From: Demequina maris
GTDB taxonomy: Bacteria > Actinomycetota > Actinomycetes > Actinomycetales > Demequinaceae
Reading direction: 5' to 3'
Assembly (NCBI RefSeq): GCF_000971155.1
Contig: NZ_BBLX01000003.1
Coordinates: forward strand, 299,196 to 363,195
DNA: 64,000 nt
Positions 26,288-34,569 of this stretch are shown one piece after another. A program made the position numbers and the translations under genes. The notes beneath the pieces are model-generated. The model did no database searches and was not told the DNA's origin. It saw nothing but the letters and a program-made list of their open reading frames with translations. Each line of letters opens with the position of its first letter. Positions within the stretch are counted from its first letter, which is position 1.

Positions 26288-26320
26288 GTCGGGGCCTCCG
26301 CCGCAAGCGGGGGCCCCGAC
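26288..26320 (+). terminator. Terminator after the M28 peptidase gene
   Basis: GTCGGGGCC (26288-26296) and GGCCCCGAC (26312-26320) form a perfect 9-bp stem with a GC-rich 15-base loop, 17 bases after the stop codon. Confidence 0.8.
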
Positions 26321-26447
26321 GCATGTCCGGCGCCGCGCGACTCCCGCCGTTGGCTGATGTCCACAGCCCGACCTCCGCATCCCTTTTCCACATCTACCAG
26401 GAACGATGCCCGACATCGCTGTCAGACCCTCGTGATGAACTTGTTCC

Positions 26448-27935
26448 ATGGACGTCACGACCGCCGCACTCGACCGGGCAGCAGCCCGCGTGCGCGCGCT
26501 CGACGGCGCCGAGACCAGGGAGCTTCGAGGCGAGGGCCTCCATGCCGCGATCGTCGCCGCGTGCGAGGTGCTGTCCGAGGCGCGACGCCTGGCCGCACCC
26601 ATCGCCGCCGCGGTTGCGCGCGACGCGGGCGGACAGGGATTGCGCGGCGGGATCACGCGCCAGGCCGGGCACCGCAGCCCGGAGTACTTCATCGCGACTC
26701 TGCTCGGTGGCACGGTGGCGGAGGCGCGCACCCTCATCGGCGCGGGCCTCGCGATGGACCCGGACGAGCCGGAGGATCCCGACGACCCGGACGAGGGTGA
26801 GAACGGCGGCGAGGGCTCTGGCTCGGGAGGAGGTGGCGAGGACGATCCGAATCCGCCCGACCCCAATCCGAAGCCCGCGCGGCCCAAGCCCCGCCCGCCG
26901 GTTCCCGGATCGCTGGCCGAGGCGCTCGGCAACGGCACCATCGCGGTCGACGCCGCCGCCCCCATCCGCGCGACCCTCGCGGAACTGCTCGACGTGGTGG
27001 ATCGCGCGACGCTGTGGGAGATCGAGAAGCGGCTCGTGGCGAAGGCGGCCCGGCTGTCCTTGTACGACCTGCGCACGGCCTGCTGGCGCGAGCGCGCTAC
27101 CGCCGACCCCGCGGGATGGCGCGAACGCGAGAAGCGGATCCGGGCCCGCCGCTCGCTCATGCTGGGAGAGGACGCCGAGGGGATGGTGACGCTCACGGCG
27201 CGGCTCGACCCGCTGTCCGCCGCTCCCCTGCGCGCGTGGCTCGACGCGCAGACCACCGAGGCGTTCCGGTCCGCGCGTGACGCCGGCGTCACGGAGCAAC
27301 GCAACGCTGCTCAGATCCGCGTCGACGCCCTGGCTGCGCTCGCCTCCCACGGCCTGGACTGCGCCGCGCCGGGCTCGGGCGTCAAGACCACCCTGATGGT
27401 GACGATCGACCGCGATGCGCTGACCAGCGAGCTGGGACTCGGCTCCTGCGACGGGATCGGCGTGCCCATCACCGGAGCGACCGCGCGCCAGCTGGCCGTC
27501 GACGCCGAGATCCTGCCCGCAGTGTGCGGCGGCGAGTCCGAGGTGCTGGACCTGGGACGCGCGCGGCGCCTCTTCACCCGTGCGCAGCGGCGCGCCCTCT
27601 CCCTGCGCGACGGAGGGTGCGCCTGGTGCAGCGCTCCGATCTCCTGGGCGGAGACGCACCACATCGCTCACTGGGGGCGGGACGGCGGTTGTACCGACCT
27701 CTGCGACGGCGTCCTGCTTTGTCGCAGCTGCCACCTCCGCCTGCACGACACAGGCTGGGAGGTCGAACTCCACAGCGGCGTCGTGTGGTTCCGGCCGCCC
27801 ACGGCCGTCGACCCGGACCGCGTGGCGATCCTGGGCGGGAGACGGCGCCTCGCCCCCGAGGAGATGCCCGCACCTCCGCCGCTGCCGACATCGCCGGCCA
27901 CGCGCCGGTGCAGCGGGAACCACGTGCGGACATGA
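26448..27935 (+). CDS. DUF222-HNH endonuclease family protein
   Basis: 495 residues. An alpha-helical DUF222 region is interrupted at residues about 105-150 by a low-complexity Asp/Gly/Pro linker (DPDEPEDPDDPDEG, GSGSGGGGEDD). The C-terminal HNH domain reads CAWCSAPISWAETHHIAHWGRDGG...CRSCHLRLHD, with paired CxxC zinc ligands and the HH catalytic motif. These proteins are abundant, often multicopy in actinobacteria, and sometimes associated with mobile elements. The cellular role is unproven. Confidence 0.9.
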   Translation: MDVTTAALDRAAARVRALDGAETRELRGEGLHAAIVAACEVLSEARRLAAPIAAAVARDAGGQGLRGGITRQAGHRSPEYFIATLLGGTVAEARTLIGAGLAMDPDEPEDPDDPDEGENGGEGSGSGGGGEDDPNPPDPNPKPARPKPRPPVPGSLAEALGNGTIAVDAAAPIRATLAELLDVVDRATLWEIEKRLVAKAARLSLYDLRTACWRERATADPAGWREREKRIRARRSLMLGEDAEGMVTLTARLDPLSAAPLRAWLDAQTTEAFRSARDAGVTEQRNAAQIRVDALAALASHGLDCAAPGSGVKTTLMVTIDRDALTSELGLGSCDGIGVPITGATARQLAVDAEILPAVCGGESEVLDLGRARRLFTRAQRRALSLRDGGCAWCSAPISWAETHHIAHWGRDGGCTDLCDGVLLCRSCHLRLHDTGWEVELHSGVVWFRPPTAVDPDRVAILGGRRRLAPEEMPAPPPLPTSPATRRCSGNHVRT

Positions 27936-27981
27936 AGGACGGGACAGGAGGACGATGCGCGGCGCCCGGGGAACGTCGCCG

Positions 27982-28010
27982 TTGCCAGGCACAAAGTGCC
28001 TCGCTAGGGT
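27982..28010 (+). promoter_or_regulatory. Promoter with operator-like dyad before the serine hydrolase
   Basis: TTGCCA (27982-27987) and TAGGGT (28005-28010) are 17 bases apart. The spacer contains a perfect dyad AGGCAC-AAA-GTGCCT (27987-28001), a position where a bound repressor would block RNA polymerase. Confidence 0.45.
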
Positions 28011-28049
28011 CGTGGGAAATCCGCACGCACGACTACTGGGGGTGCCTCC

Positions 28050-29477
28050 GTGCGGCATCTGCTTGCCATCACGGCCCTGGGCCTCACGGCCGCGCTCGGC
28101 GCCGCCGTCCCGAGCGGCTCGATTGACGACTACATCGCCGCGGAGATGCCCTCCTCGGGCGCGCCCGGCATCGCCTACGCCGTGGTGACCGACGGGGAGG
28201 TGATCGAGGCAGGCGCCCACGGCGTGACGCGCGCCGGATCGGACACGACCGTCACCCCCGACACGCCGTTCGTCATCGGCTCGATCTCCAAGAGCTTCAC
28301 CGCGCTCGCCGTCATGCAGCTCGTCGAGGCCGGCGAGGTGGATCTGGACGCCCCCGCGGGCGACTACGTCGACGCCCTCGCCGACACCCCTGCCGGTGCC
28401 CCGACTGTGCGCGAGCTGCTGAGCCACACCAGCGGCTTCTCGACGCTGCAGGGCAACACCACGCGCGTGAGCTCCACGGGCGGCGCCGACGACCTCGCGA
28501 ACGCCGTCGCTGCGCTCGCCGACGAGCCACCCGCATACCCGCCTGGCACCACCTGGGAGTACTCGAACACCAACTACCAGATCCTCGGCCGGCTGATCGA
28601 GGAGGTCGCGGCCACCGAGTTCCAGGCCTACGTGGCCGAGCACATCCTCGACCCCGTTGGGATGAACCACAGCTTCGTCGCCGACGGCGACGTCCACCCC
28701 GAGATCGCCACCGGGCACACGCCGTGGTTCTGGACCAAGCGGCCACTCGCGGAGAGCCCCACCGACCGCGTCACCGCACCCCAGGGCGGCATCGTCGCCA
28801 GCGCCAACGACGTGGCGCTCTACCTCGCGACCATGATGAACGGCGAGGACGACGTCCTGAGCGCCGAGGGCAAGGCCGAGATGATGCGGCCCGCCAGCGC
28901 CTCCTCCCCGTTCTACGGCCTCGGCTGGTACGTCGACACGTCCGACGGCACGGTCGGGCACACCGGCTCCGTCCCCGGCGTCGAGACGCAGGCCACGATG
29001 GTCCCCGCGCGGGACGATGCGGTGGTGGTCCTGGTCAACGGCGGCAGCGGGGTGGGCTTCGGGGAGACCACGCAGCTGCGCTACGGGATCACCGCGATCG
29101 CGCTGGGCCTCGACTACGACGGCGAGGGATCGCGCTGGACCCAGAAGGCCCTGTTCCTCGGCCTGGCGCTCGCTCCGCTCGTGTACCTCGCGGCCATGAT
29201 CTGGGCGTGGGCCAAGCGCGACGCCGTCCGCGCGAAGACGCGCGCGGGCTTCGCGGGGCTCTTCAGCCTGTGGTTCCCGCTCCTCACCACAGGCGTCGCG
29301 GCGTGGGTGCTGCTGCTCCTCATCCCGAACCTCATGGGCGCCCCGCTGTCGACGGTGCGGGTCTTCCAGCCTGACATGGCGCTGGCGATGACCGCGACGG
29401 CCGTAGGCGGCGTCGTGTGGGCGGCGTTCAGGCTCGTGATCGCGTACACCGGCAGGGCCGCCGTCAGTCCTCGATGA
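28050..29477 (+). CDS. Serine hydrolase, beta-lactamase/AmpC-like, membrane anchored
   Basis: 475 residues with GTG start. An N-terminal signal sequence precedes a class C beta-lactamase-like domain with S78-I-S-K81 (SxxK), Y171-S-N (YxN) and a final HTGS-type motif (VGHTGSVPG). A C-terminal part with three to four hydrophobic segments (residues about 365-470) anchors it in the membrane. This architecture is common among actinobacterial DD-carboxypeptidase or esterase relatives; true beta-lactamase activity is not implied. It converges with arr, and the two coding ends overlap by 14 bases. Confidence 0.88.
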   Translation: MRHLLAITALGLTAALGAAVPSGSIDDYIAAEMPSSGAPGIAYAVVTDGEVIEAGAHGVTRAGSDTTVTPDTPFVIGSISKSFTALAVMQLVEAGEVDLDAPAGDYVDALADTPAGAPTVRELLSHTSGFSTLQGNTTRVSSTGGADDLANAVAALADEPPAYPPGTTWEYSNTNYQILGRLIEEVAATEFQAYVAEHILDPVGMNHSFVADGDVHPEIATGHTPWFWTKRPLAESPTDRVTAPQGGIVASANDVALYLATMMNGEDDVLSAEGKAEMMRPASASSPFYGLGWYVDTSDGTVGHTGSVPGVETQATMVPARDDAVVVLVNGGSGVGFGETTQLRYGITAIALGLDYDGEGSRWTQKALFLGLALAPLVYLAAMIWAWAKRDAVRAKTRAGFAGLFSLWFPLLTTGVAAWVLLLLIPNLMGAPLSTVRVFQPDMALAMTATAVGGVVWAAFRLVIAYTGRAAVSPR

Positions 29478-29895
29478 CCGCCTCGCCGCGTGCCTGGAGC
29501 GCGGCCAGGCCGTCGCGCATCGTCCGGACCTGCTCGGCCGAGTGCCCGCCCCAGTCCGTCAGCTCCCCCACCACCCGCATCCCGGACAACGTCCGGTACG
29601 AGCGAGTCGGGTTGCCGGGGAAGCGCTTGTCGGTGACGTTCGGGTCGTCCTCGAGCTCACCCAGCGGCTCGACCACGTAGATGCGCCCACGCCCCTCGCC
29701 GACGGCGAGCTCGGCGCCCCACGTCGCGGCGTCCAGGGTCTGCGTGACGTACACGTGCCGCGGCGGTGCGCCCGGACGGAAGTTGGACTCGAAGCCGGGC
29801 TCGAGCACGTCGCCGACCGCGAGCGCGGCCTTGGTGCCGTGCAGGAACGTGGACCCGTCGCCGTACACCTCGAACGGCACCGGCGCATCGGGCAT
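29464..29895 (-). CDS. arr: Rifampin ADP-ribosyltransferase (Arr)
   Basis: 143 residues, the normal length. FLHGTK, VYVTQTLDAATWGAELAVGEGRGRIYVVEP and EDDPNVTDKRFPGNPTRSYRT are hallmark Arr segments. The residues known to matter in Mycobacterium smegmatis Arr, His19, Tyr49 and Asp84, fall at exactly the same positions here. The enzyme uses NAD+ to ADP-ribosylate rifamycins and so inactivates them. GGAGGAG is the ribosome binding site. It stands alone in ordinary-looking sequence, so it is probably chromosomal and intrinsic. Confidence 0.95.
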   Translation of the reverse strand: MPDAPVPFEVYGDGSTFLHGTKAALAVGDVLEPGFESNFRPGAPPRHVYVTQTLDAATWGAELAVGEGRGRIYVVEPLGELEDDPNVTDKRFPGNPTRSYRTLSGMRVVGELTDWGGHSAEQVRTMRDGLAALQARGEAVIED

Positions 29896-29934
29896 CGTCG
29901 CTCCTCCCCCGAGCCGACCCTAGAAGAGGCGGAC

Positions 29935-30369
29935 CTACTCGTCGCACCCGCAGGAGCCGGACGGCGTCCGTGCCTGCCAGCAGACCTCGCACACGCCGTA
30001 GCTCTTCTGCTCGGCGTCGGTCGCGGGCGTGATCTTCTTGCGCACGCCCGGGCTCATCGTGCGCTTGGTGACCGGGAAGTCGACGGCCCAGTTGACCATG
30101 CCGTTGCCGTGGGTCTTGTCGCGGACCCGGTCGGGCAGATCGGAGGCGGCGATCGCCTCGCGCCGCGACCCGAACCACTCTGTCGACCGCTTGCCGATGT
30201 GCAGCGGGTGCAGCCCGTCCTCGCGCATCGCCTTGATGTAGCTGGACTTGACCTCGCAGCCGATCACCCCTGCTCTGCGGGCGATCTGTCGCACCAGTGG
30301 CCGGGATTCGTCGGCGATCTTGAGCTGCTCCATGGCCGCTTCAAGCGAGATCAGCGTGGGGGTGTTCAC
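29935..30369 (-). CDS. Hypothetical protein with C-terminal Cys cluster
   Basis: 144 residues, not recognised. A helical N-terminus is followed by a basic stretch (VRDKTHGNGMVNWAVDFPVTKRTMSPGVRKKITPA) and a C-terminal CEVCWQARTPSGSCGCDE with four Cys that may bind zinc. The GTG start lies directly on an AAGGGG sequence, so the true start may be the ATG of MEQLKIADE, twelve codons further in. It follows the helicase gene on the same strand after a 44-base gap. Confidence 0.6.
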   Translation of the reverse strand: MNTPTLISLEAAMEQLKIADESRPLVRQIARRAGVIGCEVKSSYIKAMREDGLHPLHIGKRSTEWFGSRREAIAASDLPDRVRDKTHGNGMVNWAVDFPVTKRTMSPGVRKKITPATDAEQKSYGVCEVCWQARTPSGSCGCDE

Positions 30370-30413
30370 CCCTTAGGGTCGCACGTGACGACCGGGACCG
30401 TTGACCGGGACCG

Positions 30414-32426
30414 CTACTCGAGGTCCCCGAGGTCGATCGACAGGTCCACCTCGGTGGGCGCGGACAGCCCCGGAGGCGGCGCCGGACGCGCCGGCCGGGC
30501 GACCACGTGCGGCACCTCCTCGACCAGCCGCTCGGGCAGCGTGTTGAGGAAGTAGGCGTCCTCGAGGACGTCCATGCCGGCGGACCCCATCCACGCCCGC
30601 ACCGGCGTGTGCGACACGGTCCGCGTCACCACCAGCCGGTCGCGCGCGCGGGTCAGCGCCACGTAGAGGACGCGCCGCTCCTCCTCGACCTCGTCGAGGT
30701 CGCCGAGCGACCGCGCCGAGGGGTACGACCCCGCCGACGCCCCCGCCACGAACGCCCAGTCCCGCTCGAGGCCCTTCGCCGAGTGCACCGTCGACACGAT
30801 GACATGGTCCTGCTGCGACTCGGGCTCCATCTCCGAGGTGAACACCGGCGACAGGATGTACTCCTCGAGGAACTCGAGGATCGACCGGCGCGAGGCCGCG
30901 AGCCGCTCGACGTGCACGAGGTCGCGGGCGCGCGCCTCCCAGTTCTCGTTGCGGTACTTGTGCGCGAGCACCGGCTGCAGCATCGCCGCGGCCCTGCCCA
31001 CCGCATCGTCCACCCGCTTGGCCGCCTCCTCGATCGCGTCGAGCCCGGCCGCCAGCCATGCGGGCATCCCCGCGAGGGCCGATGCGCGGGCCTCCCGGGC
31101 GGACGCGCCGCCCGAGCGCGCCGACAGGAACGTGTCGAAGGCGCGCGCCGCCGTCACGTCCCCCACGCGTGGCATGAGCGTGAGGAGGCGCATCCAGGCG
31201 ACCTCGTCGTCGGGGTTGGCGACCACGCGCAGCGCGGACAGCACGTCCCGGACGTGCGCCGATTCCAGGAGCTTCACTCCCCCGAAGAACACGTAGGGGA
31301 TGTCGTTCTCGACCAGCCGCGCCTCGATCGCGCGCCCCGAGTAGTTGGTGCGCACCAGGATCAGGTGGGTCGCCCACGGCAGCTCGTCGCGGCGGGCGCG
31401 CAGCATCTCCGCGCAGATGTAGCCGGCCTCGTCCTGCGGCGTCTCGAAGGAGTGCAGCTCGGGCTTCGCGCCCTTGCCGCGGACGGCGCGCAGCTTCTTG
31501 TCGTACCCGAGCGGGGACTGCTCGAGCAGCCAGTTCGACAGGTCGAGGATCTCCTGCGTGGACCGATAGTTGTCCTCGAGCTTGAGCACCCGCGCGCCGG
31601 GCACGCGGTCGCGGAACGAGTGGATCGAGGCGAAGTCGGCGCCGCGGAAGCCGTAGATCGACTGCGCGTCGTCGCCCACGCAGTAGAAGCGGGTGTGCGG
31701 GACCAGCGGGTCGATGATCATCCACTGCAGCGGGTTGGTGTCCTGCATCTCGTCGATGAGGATCTCGTCGTAGTGCGAGCCCACCCACTCCGCCACCGCC
31801 TCGTCCGCGAGGCGTGCGGCGAAGACCCGCAGGATGTCGTCGTACGTGAGGTAGCGCCGCTCCTGCTTGCGCTGCTCGTAGGCGCGCACGGCGGCGCCGA
31901 TGGCCTTGGCGTCGATGGCGTCGTCGGGGAACTTGACCCGGATGGCGTCGGCGAGCGTGCGGCGCGTGTTGTGCGCGAACGACAGCACGTCGACGATCTG
32001 CGCCGCCTTGAGCCCCTCGACCCGCTTGCCGCGGCCGAGCACGCCGCGCATCACCTGCTGCTGGTCCTCCTGGTCGAGGACGCTCCAGCCCTCGTAGCCG
32101 AACACGTCCGGCGCGCCCCGCACCTCGCGCATGGCCCAGCCGTGGAAGGTCATGGCGGCGACGCCCGGGGTGGACGATGCGCCGGCGGCGTCGCCCTGGA
32201 CGCGGCTCCTGATCTCCGCGGCCGCGCGACGCGTGAAGGTGATCGCGAGGATCCGGTCAGGCGGGGTTCCGTTGCGGACGAGGTGGCGGATGCGGGCGAC
32301 GATCGTCGTGGTCTTGCCTGTGCCGGCGCCGGCCAGGATGAGGTTGTGGCGCGCCTCGGTCAGCGCGGCCTCCCGCTGGGCGGGGTTGAGGTGCGCGAGC
32401 GCGCCGTCGTCCACCTGCTCAGCCAT
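30414..32426 (-). CDS. UvrD/Rep-family ATP-dependent DNA helicase
   Basis: 670 residues. Motif I is AGAGTGKTTTI (residues about 32-42), followed by ITFTRRAAAEI (Ia), ILIDEMQDTNPLQW (II), GDDAQSIYGFRGAD (III), NYRST (IV), STVHSAKGLERDW (V) and LYVALTRARDRLVVT (VI). It is a 3'-5' superfamily 1A helicase of repair or replication restart, shorter than typical PcrA or UvrD1 and without a HRDC or nuclease domain. The ATG is chosen because MAEQVDDGALAHLNPAQREA gives the usual short N-terminus before the Q motif. The gene contains two signature copies (31002, 32172) and a third (32460) lies just upstream. Confidence 0.92.
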   Translation of the reverse strand: MAEQVDDGALAHLNPAQREAALTEARHNLILAGAGTGKTTTIVARIRHLVRNGTPPDRILAITFTRRAAAEIRSRVQGDAAGASSTPGVAAMTFHGWAMREVRGAPDVFGYEGWSVLDQEDQQQVMRGVLGRGKRVEGLKAAQIVDVLSFAHNTRRTLADAIRVKFPDDAIDAKAIGAAVRAYEQRKQERRYLTYDDILRVFAARLADEAVAEWVGSHYDEILIDEMQDTNPLQWMIIDPLVPHTRFYCVGDDAQSIYGFRGADFASIHSFRDRVPGARVLKLEDNYRSTQEILDLSNWLLEQSPLGYDKKLRAVRGKGAKPELHSFETPQDEAGYICAEMLRARRDELPWATHLILVRTNYSGRAIEARLVENDIPYVFFGGVKLLESAHVRDVLSALRVVANPDDEVAWMRLLTLMPRVGDVTAARAFDTFLSARSGGASAREARASALAGMPAWLAAGLDAIEEAAKRVDDAVGRAAAMLQPVLAHKYRNENWEARARDLVHVERLAASRRSILEFLEEYILSPVFTSEMEPESQQDHVIVSTVHSAKGLERDWAFVAGASAGSYPSARSLGDLDEVEEERRVLYVALTRARDRLVVTRTVSHTPVRAWMGSAGMDVLEDAYFLNTLPERLVEEVPHVVARPARPAPPPGLSAPTEVDLSIDLGDLE

Positions 32427-32583
32427 GCGCACGAGTCTAGGTGCGGGGTGCGACAGGCCGGACGATGCGGCGGAGGTGCGGTTGCCGAGGGCCCATTTCA
32501 GCTTTGGCCGACACACGCCAACACGACCAACACCCCCTGCGCCGGTCCCGGCGGGCACTCGGCGGCCGCGCTACCTTCCAGGC

Positions 32584-32880
32584 ATGGCTCGCACGCTTCC
32601 GCCCCCGCTTCCCGGCCGCGAGCGCGCAGCACGGCGTTGGCGCATCGTGACCCTCGCAGCTCTCGGGGCGGGCGTGGCAGCCGGATCCGTCGCCGTGGTG
32701 AGCGAGTTCGTCGACCTGCCGGGCGGGCTCGTGTGGCCAGCGATCGCGGCCATGGCCGCTGCGCTCGTCACCCTTCTGGCCGCGGGCATCGGCAGAGGGT
32801 GGGCCCGTGGCCTGCGCTGGCACGAGTCGCTCGGCATGGGCTTCCAGGTCTTGTGGGACGGGATTAAGGCGATCGGGTGA
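32584..32880 (+). CDS. Small membrane protein
   Basis: 98 residues, unknown family. Two hydrophobic segments (about residues 21-41 and 51-70) follow a basic N-terminus (PGRERAARRWR); the tail RGLRWHESLGMGFQVLWDGIKAIG is amphipathic. It is divergent from the helicase gene. Upstream, CCCATTTCA...CCGACACACG (about 32494-32520) resembles half of the REP-like element. Confidence 0.55.
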   Translation: MARTLPPPLPGRERAARRWRIVTLAALGAGVAAGSVAVVSEFVDLPGGLVWPAIAAMAAALVTLLAAGIGRGWARGLRWHESLGMGFQVLWDGIKAIG

Positions 32881-33052
32881 CGCCCGGCCGCTCAAGTCAC
32901 TCGGCGCCGAGTTCCCCCAATGCCCGCGAGCCCGCATCACAACGTTTTCACCTCCCTTTGCCACGACTTGGGAATAGCGGCCCTCTCCCCGAGGTTGGGC
33001 ACATCGCCGCGGCACCCGCGCCGCGGCAGCAACCTACGGAGCTGAGACCCCG

Positions 33053-33298
33053 ATGATCGCCGCCGCAGAGCAGCCGCAGCTGAGCCTCGACAACTACGCC
33101 GACCTCCTCGCCCTCGGCGGCATCGCCCGCGACACGGCCCTCTGCTCCGCCTGCGGCCCCGACAGCGCCCCGCTCCGGCCCGAGGCCCTGTGGCTCGCCC
33201 ACGACGCCAACGGCGAGGAGTTCAGCGGCGCCTCGCTGCTCTGCATCCGCCATGCCGCCGACTGGGCCGAGAACGGCCACATCGCCCTCGCCTCCTGA
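33053..33298 (+). CDS. SLDNYADLL-family small Cys protein, copy 1
   Basis: 81 residues. The core LSLDNYADLLALGGIARDTALCSACGPDS is followed by LWLAHDANGEEFSGASLLCIRHAADWAENGH. The CxxCG plus LC..H pattern could hold one zinc as a small treble-clef or ribbon. It is the first of four related tandem genes (33053, 33546, 33983, 34309). I do not recognise a named family. A degenerate ATTTCAG-TAATC-CTGAACAC dyad follows the gene (33342-33362). Confidence 0.7.
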   Translation: MIAAAEQPQLSLDNYADLLALGGIARDTALCSACGPDSAPLRPEALWLAHDANGEEFSGASLLCIRHAADWAENGHIALAS

Positions 33299-33545
33299 AC
33301 CCCCGACGCTGCGCGCGCCCGCGCGGTGACCGCACCGCCACATTTCAGTAATCCTGAACACAGCCCGTAGGCACCACCGCGCCCGCACCGACACGCCGGA
33401 GCGCGACACGCCGCCGCTGCATCGCCGCCGCGCCCACCCCCAGATGAACATCTGTCGACCACTCTTCCGCCCCGGCCAGCGCCCGACTTACGCTGCCCCC
33501 AGAGGCCCGTCCCCCCTCAGGGCCCCGCAGGAAAGCAGAGCGTCC

Positions 33546-33887
33546 ATGACCGACGTCCGCGACCTCATCGACTACGACACCCCGCACAACTACGCCGAGC
33601 TCCTCGCGCGCGCCGGCAGCGCCCGCGACACCGCGCATTGCACCCTCTGCGGCCTCGAGTCCGACCCCCTCCCGCCGCACGCGCTCTCGCTCATCAAGTA
33701 CCGCCAGACGGGCAGCGACAAGGGCTCGAGCCGCCTCTACTGCGAGGTCCACCTCGCCGCCTGGAGGGACGATGCGACGGCGAGCAGGCGTCCCGGCCGC
33801 CGCGGCGCGGAGGCGCCCGCGCATCAGATCTGCCATACCTGCTTCATGCAGATGCCGCTCACTGGCGCCTGCCCGAATTGCGAGTGA
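33546..33887 (+). CDS. SLDNYADLL-family small Cys protein, divergent longer copy 2
   Basis: 113 residues, the most diverged of the four paralogues. HNYAELLARAGSARDTAHCTLCGLESDPLPPHALSLIKY and RLYCEVHLAAWRD preserve the CxxCG...C..H framework. An additional C-terminal part (ICHTCFMQMPLTGACPNCE) adds a second Cys-x2-Cys pair set, so this member may bind two zinc ions. A GGACGATGCG signature in frame DDA (33767) sits between the two halves. Function unknown. Confidence 0.68.
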   Translation: MTDVRDLIDYDTPHNYAELLARAGSARDTAHCTLCGLESDPLPPHALSLIKYRQTGSDKGSSRLYCEVHLAAWRDDATASRRPGRRGAEAPAHQICHTCFMQMPLTGACPNCE

Positions 33888-33982
33888 CAGGCCAGGGACC
33901 AAGGCCCCACGGCCCACTCCCGGGAGCCGGTAGAGTCTTCTGCGCCCACGAAGACAAAGACGTACAGACCTGGGACTGCTAC

Positions 33983-34228
33983 ATGATCCACGCACCCGAG
34001 CGCCAGAACCTGAGCCTCGACAACTACGCCGACCTCCTCGCCCTCGCCGGCATCGTCCGCGCGACCGGCACGTGCAACGCCTGCGGGCCCGACTCGCTGC
34101 CGTACCGCACGGACTCCCTCTGGCTGGTCCACGACCAGTCCGGCGAGGACACCAGCGGCCTCACCCTGCTCTGCGCCCACCACGCCTCCGACTGGGTCCA
34201 CGTCGGGCACTTCGTCTCGGCGAGTTGA
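33983..34228 (+). CDS. SLDNYADLL-family small Cys protein, copy 3
   Basis: 81 residues, very similar to copy 1: LSLDNYADLLALAGIVRATGTCNACGPDSLPYRTDSLWLVHDQSGED and LLCAHHASDWVHVGHF. Conserved CxxCGPDS and LC..HAsDW. A GGGACCAAGGCCCC dyad (33895-33908) lies upstream, partly like the DosR-like boxes of the hydrogenase units. Confidence 0.7.
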   Translation: MIHAPERQNLSLDNYADLLALAGIVRATGTCNACGPDSLPYRTDSLWLVHDQSGEDTSGLTLLCAHHASDWVHVGHFVSAS

Positions 34229-34308
34229 TGCGTCCACAAGCCGGGACGTTGGCCCCGCGCGACCCCGCGATCGCCCTGCCTACGGTGGAACTACCACTAC
34301 CAGGAACG

Positions 34309-34569
34309 ATGCACACCCGGGAGTCGCCCGTGACCGACATCCTTGAGACCCGGACCCACCTGAGCCTCGACAACTACGCGGACGTGCTGGCGCTCGCCGA
34401 CATCGTCCGAGCCACCGGACGATGCGTTGCGTGCGGCCCCGCCGGGCACGCCGTGCGCACGGACGCGCTGTGGATCGTGCACGACCGCACCTCGTCCGAC
34501 CTCGGCTCCGTGGCGATCCTCTGCGCCCGCCACGCCTCCGAGTGGGCGCGCGGCGGCCACGTCCTCTAG
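34309..34569 (+). CDS. SLDNYADLL-family small Cys protein, copy 4
   Basis: 86 residues: LSLDNYADVLALADIVRATGRCVACGPAGHAVRTDALWIVHDRTSSD and ILCARHASEWARGGH. The same CxxCG/C..H framework as its three neighbours. The ATG lies in a near-copy of the signature (GGAACGATGC). An in-frame GTG at 34330 could also start the protein. It ends 1 base before the opposing C39-like peptidase gene. Confidence 0.7.
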   Translation: MHTRESPVTDILETRTHLSLDNYADVLALADIVRATGRCVACGPAGHAVRTDALWIVHDRTSSDLGSVAILCARHASEWARGGHVL

